Below, piece after piece: positions 29,837 through 38,690 of a DNA stretch of 42,028 bases. The stretch comes from a virus. A program made the translations under genes and the position numbers. Each line of letters starts with the position of its first letter. Position 1 is the stretch's first letter. A model generated the notes under the pieces. That model saw only the letters and a program-made list of their open reading frames with translations, was not told the DNA's origin and made no database searches. The DNA lies in IMG/VR virus record IMGVR_UViG_3300030329_004056, positions 1 to 42,028 of that record; one strand, 5' to 3'.

Positions 29837-32233
29837 GTGAGCGAAACTCCGACTAATTCTGCATTTCCGGATTTTCAGATGCCACCGCTTCCGGTAGGTT
29901 CTGAAGAATCCGAAGAGGCTTCTGTGCCTGTTGCTCCTGAGTTTCCTGAACCTGATCCGCTTGTTCTGAAAGAAGAAGAGCGAAAACAGATTGAGGAAAC
30001 GATTGAGACTTTATATCGTAATTCGATTGAGTCTCGAGAATCCTGGAAAAAACGACACGAAGATTATGATTTAATGTTTCGAGGCGCATTAGACGCTCGA
30101 GGACCTGAGTCAGGCCCTTGGCCTGATTCGTCTAATCTTCATGTTCAAATGCCTTATTGGTTGATTGATTCGTATGCTACAAGACTAACTTCAGGTCTAT
30201 TTTCGCAAACACCTCTAGTATCAGGGCATTATACTGAGGATGATGATGAAGAAGTTGCCAGGAATGCGGCTGACCTTGTAAAGTGGCATTTTGAACCTAG
30301 ACGTATGAATGCTCGAGATGCCTGGCATCGGTTATCCAAGACTCGATGTATTCACGGACGTGCGGTGGGTTCAGTTCCTTGGGCGAAGGATCAAATTCGC
30401 TATCGAATTTCAGGCTCTAAAGATTACGAACGTGATGAGAATGACCTTATTCTCGAAGATGCTGACGGTAAGCCAAAGTTCGTAGAGGGCGAGCCTCAGT
30501 ATAAATTCCAAACAACATATGATGGTCCGTTGTTAGTTCCTCACGAGTGGGAAGATATTATTGAGCCCTTTGAGGGATCTAATCTTCAGCCTGTTTCTCA
30601 ACACAATCCTCATGGAGCAGACTGGTTAGGAATTCGTTCTTGGGAGCCTTTGAGCCTTATTTGGCAGAAGAAAGCTTCTACCTACACGTACATTGAAGAT
30701 ACTGAAACCAAGGAAGAGTGGATTGAACAAATGCCTTCCCAGGATCGTTCGGGAGGTCAGATATCTGCTCAGAATCAAACACCTGCTCGTCTAAGGGATC
30801 GTATTGAAGGGCGTAATCGAGATCGGCAGCAAACTGCTCGTTCGCCTCGAGCTAGAGCCAATCCTGAGTTTGAAACCCTTATGTGGTTTATGCCTTGGGA
30901 AGTTAAAGGCCCGGATGGTCCTGAAGAAATCGAATGCGTGTTCTTCTATCTAGTTGAGCCCAAACGACTTATCGGAGGTTTTCCTCTTTCGGACTTGCAG
31001 TGGATGGGGCGTCGGCCTCTGATCGAATTGGACTTTCAGACAGTCGGTAATCGGCGTCTTTCGATGGGTATCTGTGAGATCGTTGGAGACTTGTCTTCTG
31101 AGCTTGATACGATTCACAACATGCGTATGGACGTGGGGTTTGCCACGAACATGCCATTCTTCTTTTATCGAGCTACTTCGACCATTAATCCTGAACGAAT
31201 TGTGCTGCGTCCAGGTAAGGGTATTCCTGTTGATGATGTGCGTGACATTCAATTCCCTCAGATGCAGAATGTCACCTCTTTTTATTACCAAGAAGAGCAG
31301 CTTCTTTACTCGCTCGTTGAACGTGTTCTAGGAGTTACGGATCTTTTCTTGGGTGTTTCTCCCACTAAAGGTGCGGCAGCACGCCACGCTACAGGTTTTG
31401 TGGGAACACAGCAGGAAGCAATGGCGCGTACTGAAGAGATTATGGCGGGAGATGCCAAGGCATTTTCAGATCTCGCGCACCTTGTGTATGAAGCTGAGCT
31501 CCAGTACGGGCCTGATGAACGGATTATAAGACTTCAAGGCCGCGAAGGGCCTCTAACTCAGACACTCTCAAGAAATGAACTTTGGTTCCGGGGGGAGTAC
31601 GATCTGACTTTAGGGGCAAATCACGGCCTTTATTCTTCTATGATGCGTCAGCAACAGGCTCAGATTCTTCAGCAGCAGCTTCAGGTATCTCCGTTGATTA
31701 ATCAGGACCCGGGACGCCGTTGGGAAGCTGAGCGGTTTATTTTCAACGCTTATGGATTTCCGAATCCTGAACAGTTTATTGGGCCTCGAGAGGCAGTATC
31801 CTCAGGAGTGCCTAAAGATGCACCTGAAGAGAATGGTGAGATGGATCAGCATGTTTACGGTATCGGTCAACCGGCCCCCGTACATCCCTCGGATAACGAT
31901 GGTGAACACCTGCGTATTCACATGGAGCATATAAACTCACAAGGGTTTATTTCAATGGGCAAACCGAATCTTACCGCCCATCTTCAACACATTCAGATGA
32001 CTCAAGCACAAATGGTTCAGAAGCAGCAAGCCCAACAGCAGGCTCAAATGCAGGCTATAATGGGGGGCGGTGATCAAGCAGGCCAGGCTGGGCCTGGAGG
32101 CCAACCTACAGCGAACAATGTGGCTCAGTTGGATTCGGCTCAAGCAGGCGCAATGGGTGATGTAAGTGCTTCGCCCGCAGCAGGAAATGGGATTCCGTCT
32201 CAACCAGGCCGCCCGCCAATGATTAATCAATAA
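29837..32233 (+). CDS. portal protein
   Basis: A 798-residue protein with a GTG start and AGTAGGG upstream. It has an acidic, Pro-rich N-terminus (1-50), then a helical RESWKKRHEDYDLMFRG region, a wing/clip region with PWPDSSNLHVQMPYWLIDSY, and long mixed domains. A C-terminal Gln-rich tail (from about 715, e.g. QKQQAQQQAQMQA) may form the barrel. Length, position after the terminase parts and before scaffold and capsid, and the early conserved-looking WPxSSN-type segment fit podovirus portals (P22 gp1 has 725 residues). As a ring of twelve it forms the DNA gate and nucleates the procapsid. Confidence 0.85.
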   Translation: MSETPTNSAFPDFQMPPLPVGSEESEEASVPVAPEFPEPDPLVLKEEERKQIEETIETLYRNSIESRESWKKRHEDYDLMFRGALDARGPESGPWPDSSNLHVQMPYWLIDSYATRLTSGLFSQTPLVSGHYTEDDDEEVARNAADLVKWHFEPRRMNARDAWHRLSKTRCIHGRAVGSVPWAKDQIRYRISGSKDYERDENDLILEDADGKPKFVEGEPQYKFQTTYDGPLLVPHEWEDIIEPFEGSNLQPVSQHNPHGADWLGIRSWEPLSLIWQKKASTYTYIEDTETKEEWIEQMPSQDRSGGQISAQNQTPARLRDRIEGRNRDRQQTARSPRARANPEFETLMWFMPWEVKGPDGPEEIECVFFYLVEPKRLIGGFPLSDLQWMGRRPLIELDFQTVGNRRLSMGICEIVGDLSSELDTIHNMRMDVGFATNMPFFFYRATSTINPERIVLRPGKGIPVDDVRDIQFPQMQNVTSFYYQEEQLLYSLVERVLGVTDLFLGVSPTKGAAARHATGFVGTQQEAMARTEEIMAGDAKAFSDLAHLVYEAELQYGPDERIIRLQGREGPLTQTLSRNELWFRGEYDLTLGANHGLYSSMMRQQQAQILQQQLQVSPLINQDPGRRWEAERFIFNAYGFPNPEQFIGPREAVSSGVPKDAPEENGEMDQHVYGIGQPAPVHPSDNDGEHLRIHMEHINSQGFISMGKPNLTAHLQHIQMTQAQMVQKQQAQQQAQMQAIMGGGDQAGQAGPGGQPTANNVAQLDSAQAGAMGDVSASPAAGNGIPSQPGRPPMINQ

Positions 32234-32245
32234 GGAGAACGCTTC

Positions 32246-32500
32246 ATGACTACTGGAGTAACCGTTCGATCCCGTAAAGATTTCGTTTCGAATATAGCGT
32301 TCGAACATTTGTTAAGTGAGCTTATTGACGTACATCAAAGCGAATTAACTAAGCTTACGAATGACGCCAAAGAAGGCGATATACAAAAGGTAAACGTTCA
32401 GGGTGGGGTAGTTGAAGGGGTTCACCGAGTAATTAAGCGTATTGAGAATTATCGTTTAGCTGCGCTTGAAGATGAACGAAATCAAGGAGATTTGATTTGA
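32246..32500 (+). CDS. small unknown protein after the portal
   Basis: An 84-residue protein with AGGAG before its ATG. It is helical (NIAFEHLLSELIDVHQSELTK, VEGVHRVIKRIENYRLAAL), slightly acidic, and has no motif. It could be a portal-associated or head accessory protein by position. Its stop overlaps the TTG start of the next gene. Confidence 0.6.
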   Translation: MTTGVTVRSRKDFVSNIAFEHLLSELIDVHQSELTKLTNDAKEGDIQKVNVQGGVVEGVHRVIKRIENYRLAALEDERNQGDLI

Positions 32501-32706
32501 ACGCGCCTCCAGTAGTAGCTGATGAACTTCCAACGGCTGCGCGGAAAATTGTAGTAAATAATGTTACATCTGGAAAAGGCCCTTGGGTTCTTGTAAATCT
32601 TTCAGGACCTTCTCCAGTGGTTGTACCTTCTAAACTCCTGAATCGTACGGAATGGATAGAAGCCTTTTCAGCAATTCAAAAAGCGAGTGAGTATGCAACT
32701 CGTTAA
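32497..32706 (+). CDS. small unknown protein
   Basis: A 69-residue protein with a TTG start overlapping the previous TGA and AAGGAG upstream. It has beta-like segments (RKIVVNNVTSGKGPWVLVNL, PVVVPSKLL) and a short helix at the end. No motif. Position between portal and scaffold suggests a head-assembly or virion accessory; function unknown. Confidence 0.55.
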   Translation: MNAPPVVADELPTAARKIVVNNVTSGKGPWVLVNLSGPSPVVVPSKLLNRTEWIEAFSAIQKASEYATR

Positions 32707-32720
32707 ACAAAAAAGTAAAA

Positions 32721-32749
32721 TTGTAAATGCAGTTGCGCTTACTTAGTAT
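32721..32749 (+). promoter_or_regulatory. promoter candidate before the scaffold region
   Basis: TTGTAA (32721-32726), 17 bp and TAGTAT (32744-32749) lie in the 93-base gap after the TTG-start gene. The -10 overlaps CTTAGTATCA, a partial match to the recurring operator-like motif. It could boost expression of scaffold and capsid. Confidence 0.45.
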
Positions 32750-32799
32750 CATATAGTATTTTTAATGACCACCCTTATCTCAAATAGGAGAGATTTCCA

Positions 32800-32919
32800 A
32801 TGGGTAAAGCACCTGGTTCACCGCGAAAGGCGTCCTCAGGCACCAAGGGAATGCCGCCCAAAGCCAAGTCCAAATCCACGGGCACCCCGCCCAAAAAGCG
32901 TGCGTCTAAGCAGTATTAA
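32800..32919 (+). CDS. 39-residue basic Lys/Ser/Pro protein
   Basis: The ATG at 32800 follows GGAG. The product is almost only Lys, Ser, Pro, Gly, Ala and Thr (MGKAPGSPRKASSGTKGMPP and onward to KKRASKQY). Like the tiny proteins at 262 and 39697, it is disordered and positive, so it may neutralise DNA or bind acidic scaffold. Good ribosome site and exact fit between genes support it. Confidence 0.55.
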   Translation: MGKAPGSPRKASSGTKGMPPKAKSKSTGTPPKKRASKQY

Positions 32920-32942
32920 GCGCATAGGAGACTACCAAGCCC

Positions 32943-33758
32943 ATGACTGATATTGCCGAGGTAGTCGAGGATGTAAGCGCGGAAGCAGTGGTAGAGGGAG
33001 AATCCTCTGAGCCTGTTTCTGAGCCTGCACCTTCGACACCTTCGGAACCTCAACTTACGCCCGAACAAATGCGTCAGATGGTAACGACGGCGATTGAACA
33101 GCGAGATACTCAGTGGCAGGCAGAGATTGGTCGTAGGGAGCAAGCTGCGGCACAAGCTGCTCAAGAAACTCCTCAGCCTGATCCAACTCCTGCTGCATCT
33201 TCGGATGATATTGATGAGCAAATCGCTGCTCTGTATACGGACGATAAAACGGGACGAGAGACTCAACGAGCAATTACAAATCACTTGAACCTTATGTTAC
33301 AAAAGTTAGGGATTTCAGGTGGTAATTCGGGTCTTACAGTTGAAGATGTTCAAAAAATTGCCGCTGAACAGGCTGGTACTGTTCGAAACGAGATTCGCTC
33401 GGGTTTAAGTGTGAATCAAGAGGTTGAAGAGCTAGTGACGGGAGGCGTTATTGCCCCTGCCGAGGCTAAAATGGTTCAGGCACGTTATTCGGAGACTCTA
33501 AGACAGCCCGGAATGCAAGAATCTGCAGCCGATCCGAACAATTCTTCTTGGATTATTAAGGGAGTTGTATACGATTTGGTAAAAGAGGGTAAATTGAAGC
33601 CTGGAGCCCCCAGAAAGCGTCCAACACCTGCGATTGCTCCTGGAGGGCCAGGATATAGTCCGGCTCCTGCTACTATAGACTCAAGTTCTTCACCTTTTAA
33701 GTCGATTCGAGAGATGGGTACCGACAAACTAAAGGCAATTAGGGAGCGTCATGGCTAA
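32943..33758 (+). CDS. scaffolding protein
   Basis: A 271-residue, highly acidic and Gln/Ala-rich protein: the N-terminal 45 residues carry many Glu, Ser and Pro, residues 50-80 form a helix (EQMRQMVTTAIEQRDTQWQA), a central helical part follows, and it ends with a Pro-rich linker and a short basic helix (SIREMGTDKLKAIRERHG). That basic C-terminal hook is the usual capsid-binding part of scaffolds. Position between portal and capsid agrees. It would guide procapsid assembly and leave before or during packaging. It overlaps the next gene by eight bases. Confidence 0.75.
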   Translation: MTDIAEVVEDVSAEAVVEGESSEPVSEPAPSTPSEPQLTPEQMRQMVTTAIEQRDTQWQAEIGRREQAAAQAAQETPQPDPTPAASSDDIDEQIAALYTDDKTGRETQRAITNHLNLMLQKLGISGGNSGLTVEDVQKIAAEQAGTVRNEIRSGLSVNQEVEELVTGGVIAPAEAKMVQARYSETLRQPGMQESAADPNNSSWIIKGVVYDLVKEGKLKPGAPRKRPTPAIAPGGPGYSPAPATIDSSSSPFKSIREMGTDKLKAIRERHG

Positions 33759-34554
33759 AGAAAGAGTAGCTGAAAAAGAAGTTGTTGAAACCTTGGAGGC
33801 TCCTGAGGCTCTTTCTGTGCCTAAGTTTCGCCAAGCTGTGGACTGGGCGGCTGAAAAGTCTATGGAGAATGGAGCTACTTGCGGTTGTTGTGGCTGGCGT
33901 CCTTGGGATGTAGGAACAAAAGAGCAAACCTTAAAGTCCTTGGCTGCACATATTCGACGCAAACACCGGGATACGATTATCGAACTATTCGATCATCAGG
34001 TGTTGGATCTGGGCGAACTTACTCCCTCGCCTCTGGGCGAGTCTGAGGAAGAAGTACTTGCTATGGCAGGTATTTCAGAGATTCGTGAACTAGATCATTT
34101 TGATTATTTTTCGATTCCTGAGGCAATTAAAGAACGTATGGAACAAGATGGTTCTGTTCCTAGGTTTGTACGCCAAGATCGCGTTGAACATTTTAAGCTT
34201 CAAGGTGCTAAGACTGTTGAAGGTGAAGGCGCTCATAATAATTCCACAGAGGATGGGGTCATTAAAGCAAATGAGCTTGTTCTAATGGAACTTCCGCATG
34301 AGTTGGCTGAGAAGCGTCGGCGTCAAAAAGACGCTCGCGTTCAAGATCAGTTAAATGCTCGAGCGGAAGAAATGGCTGTTGCCCGGGATAAGTACGAACA
34401 ACGTACTTACGATTATTTACGTTCGAACAGAAATCTCGATCATCAACAGGCAACACAAGTCTCTCGCGCTCTTGCTCAACGCCGGGTGCGCGAGGGTGGG
34501 GATTCCAACCTCGGATTGACGATTGAATCTCGTCAAGGGAGTGAACGTTACTAA
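33751..34554 (+). CDS. C2H2 zinc-finger protein of the head cluster
   Basis: A 267-residue protein. Residues 44-72 contain C-x2-C and, 19 residues on, H-x4-H (AAHIRRKH), a C2H2-like finger. The rest is charged and helical, with a long basic region from about 185 (ELAEKRRRQKDARVQDQLNA). It starts inside the scaffold gene with GGGAG upstream, so the two are made together. Late structural proteins with a finger may bind DNA or RNA or hold the head vertex; a specific role cannot be read. Confidence 0.6.
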   Translation: MAKERVAEKEVVETLEAPEALSVPKFRQAVDWAAEKSMENGATCGCCGWRPWDVGTKEQTLKSLAAHIRRKHRDTIIELFDHQVLDLGELTPSPLGESEEEVLAMAGISEIRELDHFDYFSIPEAIKERMEQDGSVPRFVRQDRVEHFKLQGAKTVEGEGAHNNSTEDGVIKANELVLMELPHELAEKRRRQKDARVQDQLNARAEEMAVARDKYEQRTYDYLRSNRNLDHQQATQVSRALAQRRVREGGDSNLGLTIESRQGSERY

Positions 34555-34620
34555 TCTACTCCGAAGTTGAAGTCCTTTTTCACCCGTAAACGCCTCACTA
34601 CTTAAAAGGGAGACCACACG

Positions 34621-35151
34621 ATGGCGAACACGGATCGACCACACGGCTTTGTGCCTTATGGTCCTTTGCTACGTACCCGGCCTTATGATCAAGATTCTAG
34701 TGATGGTACGGCTATTTTTATCGGGGATGTAGTTGATATGGAGGCTGATGGAAACATTAGCCCTGCTGCTGTTTCTTCAGTTGCTAAGATTGGGGCTGCG
34801 CTGACTTATTCGGCAGCTTCTACTGCTAATCCTGCTTCTGCGACTGCACCAGCAGATCCAGTTTTGGTTGCGGATCATCCGGACCAGCTTTTGGAAGCAC
34901 AAGATGATGGTTCTGGAACCGTTGCTCAAAGTTTGATTGGCTCTAAGGCCGATCATACTGCAGGGGCTGGCTCTACTACAACCCTGCTTTCAGGTCATGA
35001 ACTTGATGCTTCTGATATGGATAATAATGCTGCTGGTTTTGCCATTCTGGATATTGTAAATCGTCCTGACAATGAGGTTGCCGATAATGCCGACTGGGTT
35101 TGTCAGCTTAATACAGCAGAGGGCCTTTTGACCCTCGCTGCGGGAGTTTAA
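34621..35151 (+). CDS. probable head decoration protein
   Basis: A 176-residue, Ala/Ser/Asp-rich beta-type protein with AAGGGAGA upstream. It has a start typical of capsid-associated proteins (ANTDRPHGFVPYGPLLRTRP), a strand-rich middle and an end around LNTAEGLLTLAAGV. It stands three bases before the capsid gene, the usual place for decoration or cement proteins. No fold motif is certain. Confidence 0.55.
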   Translation: MANTDRPHGFVPYGPLLRTRPYDQDSSDGTAIFIGDVVDMEADGNISPAAVSSVAKIGAALTYSAASTANPASATAPADPVLVADHPDQLLEAQDDGSGTVAQSLIGSKADHTAGAGSTTTLLSGHELDASDMDNNAAGFAILDIVNRPDNEVADNADWVCQLNTAEGLLTLAAGV

Positions 35152-35154
35152 GTC

Positions 35155-36060
35155 ATGGCAGGCATTGAAGCTACTGCAAATTGGGAGCAGCATACAACGC
35201 TCCGAGGCATTAATGACGTTATGTTCCATAAGTGGGATGAACGTAATGCTGTCGGTCGTATGCTGTTCAATGTTGAGGATTCTAGTCAGTACCGTGAACA
35301 CACGCTGACGGTTGGTGGTATCAACCTGATGCAGCAGATCACGGAAGGTGAGCAGATCACCTACCTGAGTAACAACGAAGGCTTTCTCCAGACGTACACT
35401 CACCTTGATTATGCGAACGGCTTTCGAGTCACTCGTAGAATGTATCGTGACGAGATGTACGGTACGATTGAGAAGAGTGCTATGGAGCTTGCCTACGCTG
35501 CTGATGCGACTGAGGAAACTATTCTAGCGAATCACCTCAATCGTGCTGAGAATAGTTCGTATACGGGCGCTGACGGCGTCGAACTTTCTTCTCAGGCTCA
35601 TGTTCGTGAAGATGGTTCCACGTATTCGAACGAACTTACTTCTGCTGCGGACCTGTCCCAGACTTCTTTGGAGCAGGCTTTTATTGACTTCAGCGATTTC
35701 CGCTCCGGCGGTGGGCGTCGACTGACTATTCCTCCAAAGTACCTGGTTGTTCCTAAGGAGGAAGGTTTTAACGCTGATCGTCTTTTGGGCTCTCGTCAGA
35801 TGCCTGAGGACAACACTAATGCGATCAACCCGCTTGAGGGTAAGGTTCAGGTTGTGGTGTGGCATTATCTCACCGACGCTGATCGTACGTTCCTTATGTC
35901 GGACAAGGAACATCATTCGATGACGTTGTTTACTCGTGAAGAGCCGTGGTCTGATTATGAGTACGACTTTGATACGAGTGATTACAAGACCAAGCTATCC
36001 TTCTCGCAGAGCTCCGGTTGGGGCGACCCGAAGGGTGTTTTCTGCTTGCGTGGTGCGTAA
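35155..36060 (+). CDS. major capsid protein
   Basis: A 301-residue protein with GGGAG eight bases upstream. Segments such as DVMFHKWDERNAVGRMLF, a helix at ATEETILANHLNRAE, the beta part RLTIPPKYLVVPKEEGFNAD and the closing WGDPKGVFCLRGA are in the style of HK97-fold capsid proteins. The expected position follows portal, scaffold and decoration genes. Codons appear more uniform (many C/G-ending) than in neighbours, as expected for the most highly expressed gene. A hairpin follows the gene. Confidence 0.8.
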   Translation: MAGIEATANWEQHTTLRGINDVMFHKWDERNAVGRMLFNVEDSSQYREHTLTVGGINLMQQITEGEQITYLSNNEGFLQTYTHLDYANGFRVTRRMYRDEMYGTIEKSAMELAYAADATEETILANHLNRAENSSYTGADGVELSSQAHVREDGSTYSNELTSAADLSQTSLEQAFIDFSDFRSGGGRRLTIPPKYLVVPKEEGFNADRLLGSRQMPEDNTNAINPLEGKVQVVVWHYLTDADRTFLMSDKEHHSMTLFTREEPWSDYEYDFDTSDYKTKLSFSQSSGWGDPKGVFCLRGA

Positions 36061-36067
36061 AATACGT

Positions 36068-36103
36068 TGAGGGAGGTGGGCCAAGATGAGGCTCCCTCCC
36101 TCA
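36068..36103 (+). terminator. hairpin after the capsid gene
   Basis: A 9-bp stem (TGAGGGAGG at 36068-36076 with CCTCCCTCA at 36095-36103) follows the capsid stop by seven bases. The T-run after it is poor, so it is probably a partial terminator or a 3' stability hairpin that sets capsid mRNA levels. Confidence 0.55.
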
Positions 36104-36136
36104 TAGTACCTTTCGCGTCGGCAGGAAGTTCCGACG

Positions 36137-36142
36137 TATAAT
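36137..36142 (+). promoter_or_regulatory. TATAAT -10 candidate before the beta-helix gene
   Basis: A perfect TATAAT lies 34 bases before the ATG at 36177. No good -35 is present; instead, a 6-bp hairpin CGTCGG/CCGACG (36116-36136) fills the place. It could be a promoter depending on an activator, or chance. Confidence 0.35.
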
Positions 36143-36176
36143 GCTAGCATGGATGCACACCTAGAGAGGCTTAAAG

Positions 36177-37097
36177 ATGGCAAACTTGATTTTTAACCCG
36201 ACCAATGGGCAGTGGATTAATTTGGACAAGCCTGGGGGTCAGGTATTTTTTGTAGACGGTGGTACACCCGCTTATCGAGGTAAGGGAGGGTCAGCGAACA
36301 ATAGTGGTTTGCGTCCTGAACAGGCTTTGACGGGAACCACGACAAGCTCCAGTGATGGTTTGAATGCAGTGATGGATAAGGTTGTTTCGGGACGAGGTGA
36401 CACCATTGCCCTTCTGCCCGGTAGTATTACCAACACTGCCGTCGTTACGGTTGATAAAGACGATGTGACATTTTTGGGTGTTGGAGATACTGGAGGATCG
36501 ACACGCGCCAGTGCAATCGTTGGCAACCTCGCTTCTACTGGAGATGTCTTCGGTGTAACAGGCGTAGGCGTCACATTCGAAAACTTGCAGTTTTCGGCTA
36601 CCACGGCTGCTTGCACTTCGCGTATCAATGCGGGAGCAGCGGGCCTTACGATCCGTAACTGCACCTTCTTTTGTGGTGCAACCGATCTTCTAACGATCAC
36701 AGTTGAAGCGGCAGGCACGGATTTCACAGTCGAAAATTGCGCGTTTTACGTCACGGCTAATAATCCTGACTCCGCAATCAAGCTCGAAGGCACGTCTTCA
36801 CGAGCTACGATCCGTAATAATGTTTTTGATGGTGGGACTAACACCAACGCTTGGGATGTTGGAGCAATCAACTCCGGTGCTATCCACACAGGGTGTTTGG
36901 TGGAAAACAATACCAATCATGAAGGTCCGTCGATTATCTTTTCGGCGGCTGCAACGGGTATTATTCGTAATAACCACATGGGTGGGCATACTCTTGACTC
37001 TGCCCTTGATCCTGGATCTTGTTTTAGTTTCAACAACTACGAAGCTGATGCCATTGATGAATCTGGCGCACTTGAGCCGGGTACTGTGGCGTCGTAA
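36177..37097 (+). CDS. beta-helix virion protein
   Basis: A 306-residue protein with the rung pattern of right-handed beta-helices: repeated N-x-F / N-N strands such as LTIRNCTFFCG, FTVENCAFYVT, ATIRNNVFDGG, LVENNTNHEG and IIRNNHMGG. The first 60 residues form a capping start. Beta-helices occur in phage fibres, head spikes and tailspikes, often binding sugars. Its place directly after the capsid gene and before a strong terminator suggests a head fibre or decoration made at high level. It could be glycan-binding; no catalytic residues can be named. Confidence 0.65.
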   Translation: MANLIFNPTNGQWINLDKPGGQVFFVDGGTPAYRGKGGSANNSGLRPEQALTGTTTSSSDGLNAVMDKVVSGRGDTIALLPGSITNTAVVTVDKDDVTFLGVGDTGGSTRASAIVGNLASTGDVFGVTGVGVTFENLQFSATTAACTSRINAGAAGLTIRNCTFFCGATDLLTITVEAAGTDFTVENCAFYVTANNPDSAIKLEGTSSRATIRNNVFDGGTNTNAWDVGAINSGAIHTGCLVENNTNHEGPSIIFSAAATGIIRNNHMGGHTLDSALDPGSCFSFNNYEADAIDESGALEPGTVAS

Positions 37098-37104
37098 AGT
37101 TTTT

Positions 37105-37138
37105 GAGAGGGGGGAAGGACTTCGGTCCTTCCTCTCTT
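37105..37138 (+). terminator. strong intrinsic terminator after the beta-helix gene
   Basis: GGAAGGAC (37113-37120) pairs with GTCCTTCC (37125-37132) around a TTCG tetraloop, one of the most stable loops, and the stem extends outward through G-rich and T/C-rich flanks to TCTCTTT. It closes the capsid and beta-helix unit. Confidence 0.8.
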
Positions 37139-37193
37139 TCACCCAATTACCCTCGGGTCCATTGAGTCCCGATCAAGGCGAAAAGGCTAAAAG

Positions 37194-37610
37194 ATGGCTG
37201 CTCCAACTCCTTCCACATCGCTCTTCCAAAATGGAAAAGCGTTCGTGGCCTCTTGGAATGCGGTATGGTCAGATACAAATGGTCTGACTGATTCGATTGT
37301 TGTAAACGTATCGGATCTTGCATACACAAACCGTATTCGAATTTATCAAATTCATATTGCTACAACGGCTGGGATTTCGGCCACCCTCGAATTCGATGAT
37401 GCTTCTTCAGATGTCGAAATTTATCGGCATCCGATTGGTATAGTTGGGAACATTGTTCTCGATTTTTCGGATATTGGAGGTTTGATTTGGAATGGTATAA
37501 CCGTCCAGCCTGATGGAACTAAGACAGATACGGGTGATCTCTTGGTTACGTCTTCGAGCCAAGCATCTGGAGATGAGATTTCAATTCTTGTAATTGGTCG
37601 TTGTTCATAA
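37194..37610 (+). CDS. unknown structural-cluster protein
   Basis: A 138-residue, beta-rich protein with AAGG before the ATG (strands DSIVVNVSDLAY, RIRIYQIHIATTAG, GNIVLDFSDIGGL, EISILVIGR). It has no charged tails, coiled coil or membrane part, and looks like a compact jelly-roll or sandwich. The position after the beta-helix and before neck genes suggests a virion surface or neck component. Not recognised. Confidence 0.55.
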   Translation: MAAPTPSTSLFQNGKAFVASWNAVWSDTNGLTDSIVVNVSDLAYTNRIRIYQIHIATTAGISATLEFDDASSDVEIYRHPIGIVGNIVLDFSDIGGLIWNGITVQPDGTKTDTGDLLVTSSSQASGDEISILVIGRCS

Positions 37611-37619
37611 GGGTGCGTT

Positions 37620-38690
37620 TTGTCTGAGCTAGGAAATGTTCTAACTCCCTCAGCGATCCAAATGCTTAGTGCATTGATGGATAAGACTCAGACGCAGGGA
37701 ATGAACACGCTGCCAAGTCGGAAGCCTTCTCAGTTGATGTCGGTGGATGATTTCTACCGAAGTATTCCGTGGTATGAGCATTTACTGGGAGGACTTACAG
37801 GGCAGGATGTAACGCTCGGTCGGGGTCCGAATGACCCCATGCGTGCGGAGGTGCCTTTTTCGCCTGGGGATCTAAAGGCCCTAATGCGGGCATTTCAAAT
37901 GAAGCCTGCTCGAACACATCCTACATACGTGGCATCAAAGAAGTGGTATCATGGAACGGGGGCTGATGATATAGCTCCGGAAGACTTGAACCCGTTTCAA
38001 ACGAAATCTTCAGAGAATTTGTTTGGGCCAGGAATTTACTTGACGGATGATTCAGGAGTAATTCCTCAGGGTTATGCGAGGGCTAGAACACGTTCGATAG
38101 TAGATCGTGCCGCTAATAAACGGCGTGATCCTCAGATTTATGAAGCCCGTGTTCAGCCTAATAAAGTGTTGGATCTCGAAGAGCCTGCGCCTAAAAATGT
38201 TCTTGATATTTTTGAAGAAGTTGCTCAAAGCCTCTATGATGGGCCTGATATGATTGAGGGAGAGTTAAAGGCTGTATTAGATCACGGACTGGTTCATCCC
38301 GCGCAGAGGAAGCTTCACAGGGGAACGCTGATTCGACACAAGGTTCCCCCCACTGTTTCTACTGAGGAATTGTACGGCGCATTAAAAGCGGATATGCATA
38401 TTTATGGTGAATTTTTAGATTACGAGGCTGATGAGATCTTTTTTGACATAGCCGAAGGTCTGCGTAAGGCGGGTTACGACGCTTTGACTCATACAGGCGG
38501 GCATCGTACAGGAAATCGAGCACACCAAGTTCTCATCATGCTTGATCCAAATAACGTTTATGGAATGAGAACTACGTCCTCGTTAAAACGCAGACTCCCT
38601 GGAGGTGAAGTAAGTTCGTTTGAAACAGTAAAACCCCCAAGATTCGGACGGACTAAGTGGCCGATGTTTCAAAAAGGTCGTAAAAGATAA
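37620..38690 (+). CDS. probable ADP-ribosyltransferase in the head-tail cluster
   Basis: A 356-residue protein with a TTG start and AAGGGTG upstream. Residues 105-312 show the PARP/ART order: H111 in KWYHGTG, Y140 in LFGPGIYLTDDSG followed by GYARARTR, a KVLDLEEP strand, GYDALTHTGGH, and finally AHQVLIMLDPNNV. In active enzymes the last strand usually has Glu; here H302-Q303 stands in that place, so the site may be altered. The first 100 residues (unknown) could tie it to the virion. T4 Alt is a virion ADP-ribosyltransferase injected with the DNA to modify host polymerase; a similar role is inferred. Confidence 0.65.
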   Translation: MSELGNVLTPSAIQMLSALMDKTQTQGMNTLPSRKPSQLMSVDDFYRSIPWYEHLLGGLTGQDVTLGRGPNDPMRAEVPFSPGDLKALMRAFQMKPARTHPTYVASKKWYHGTGADDIAPEDLNPFQTKSSENLFGPGIYLTDDSGVIPQGYARARTRSIVDRAANKRRDPQIYEARVQPNKVLDLEEPAPKNVLDIFEEVAQSLYDGPDMIEGELKAVLDHGLVHPAQRKLHRGTLIRHKVPPTVSTEELYGALKADMHIYGEFLDYEADEIFFDIAEGLRKAGYDALTHTGGHRTGNRAHQVLIMLDPNNVYGMRTTSSLKRRLPGGEVSSFETVKPPRFGRTKWPMFQKGRKR

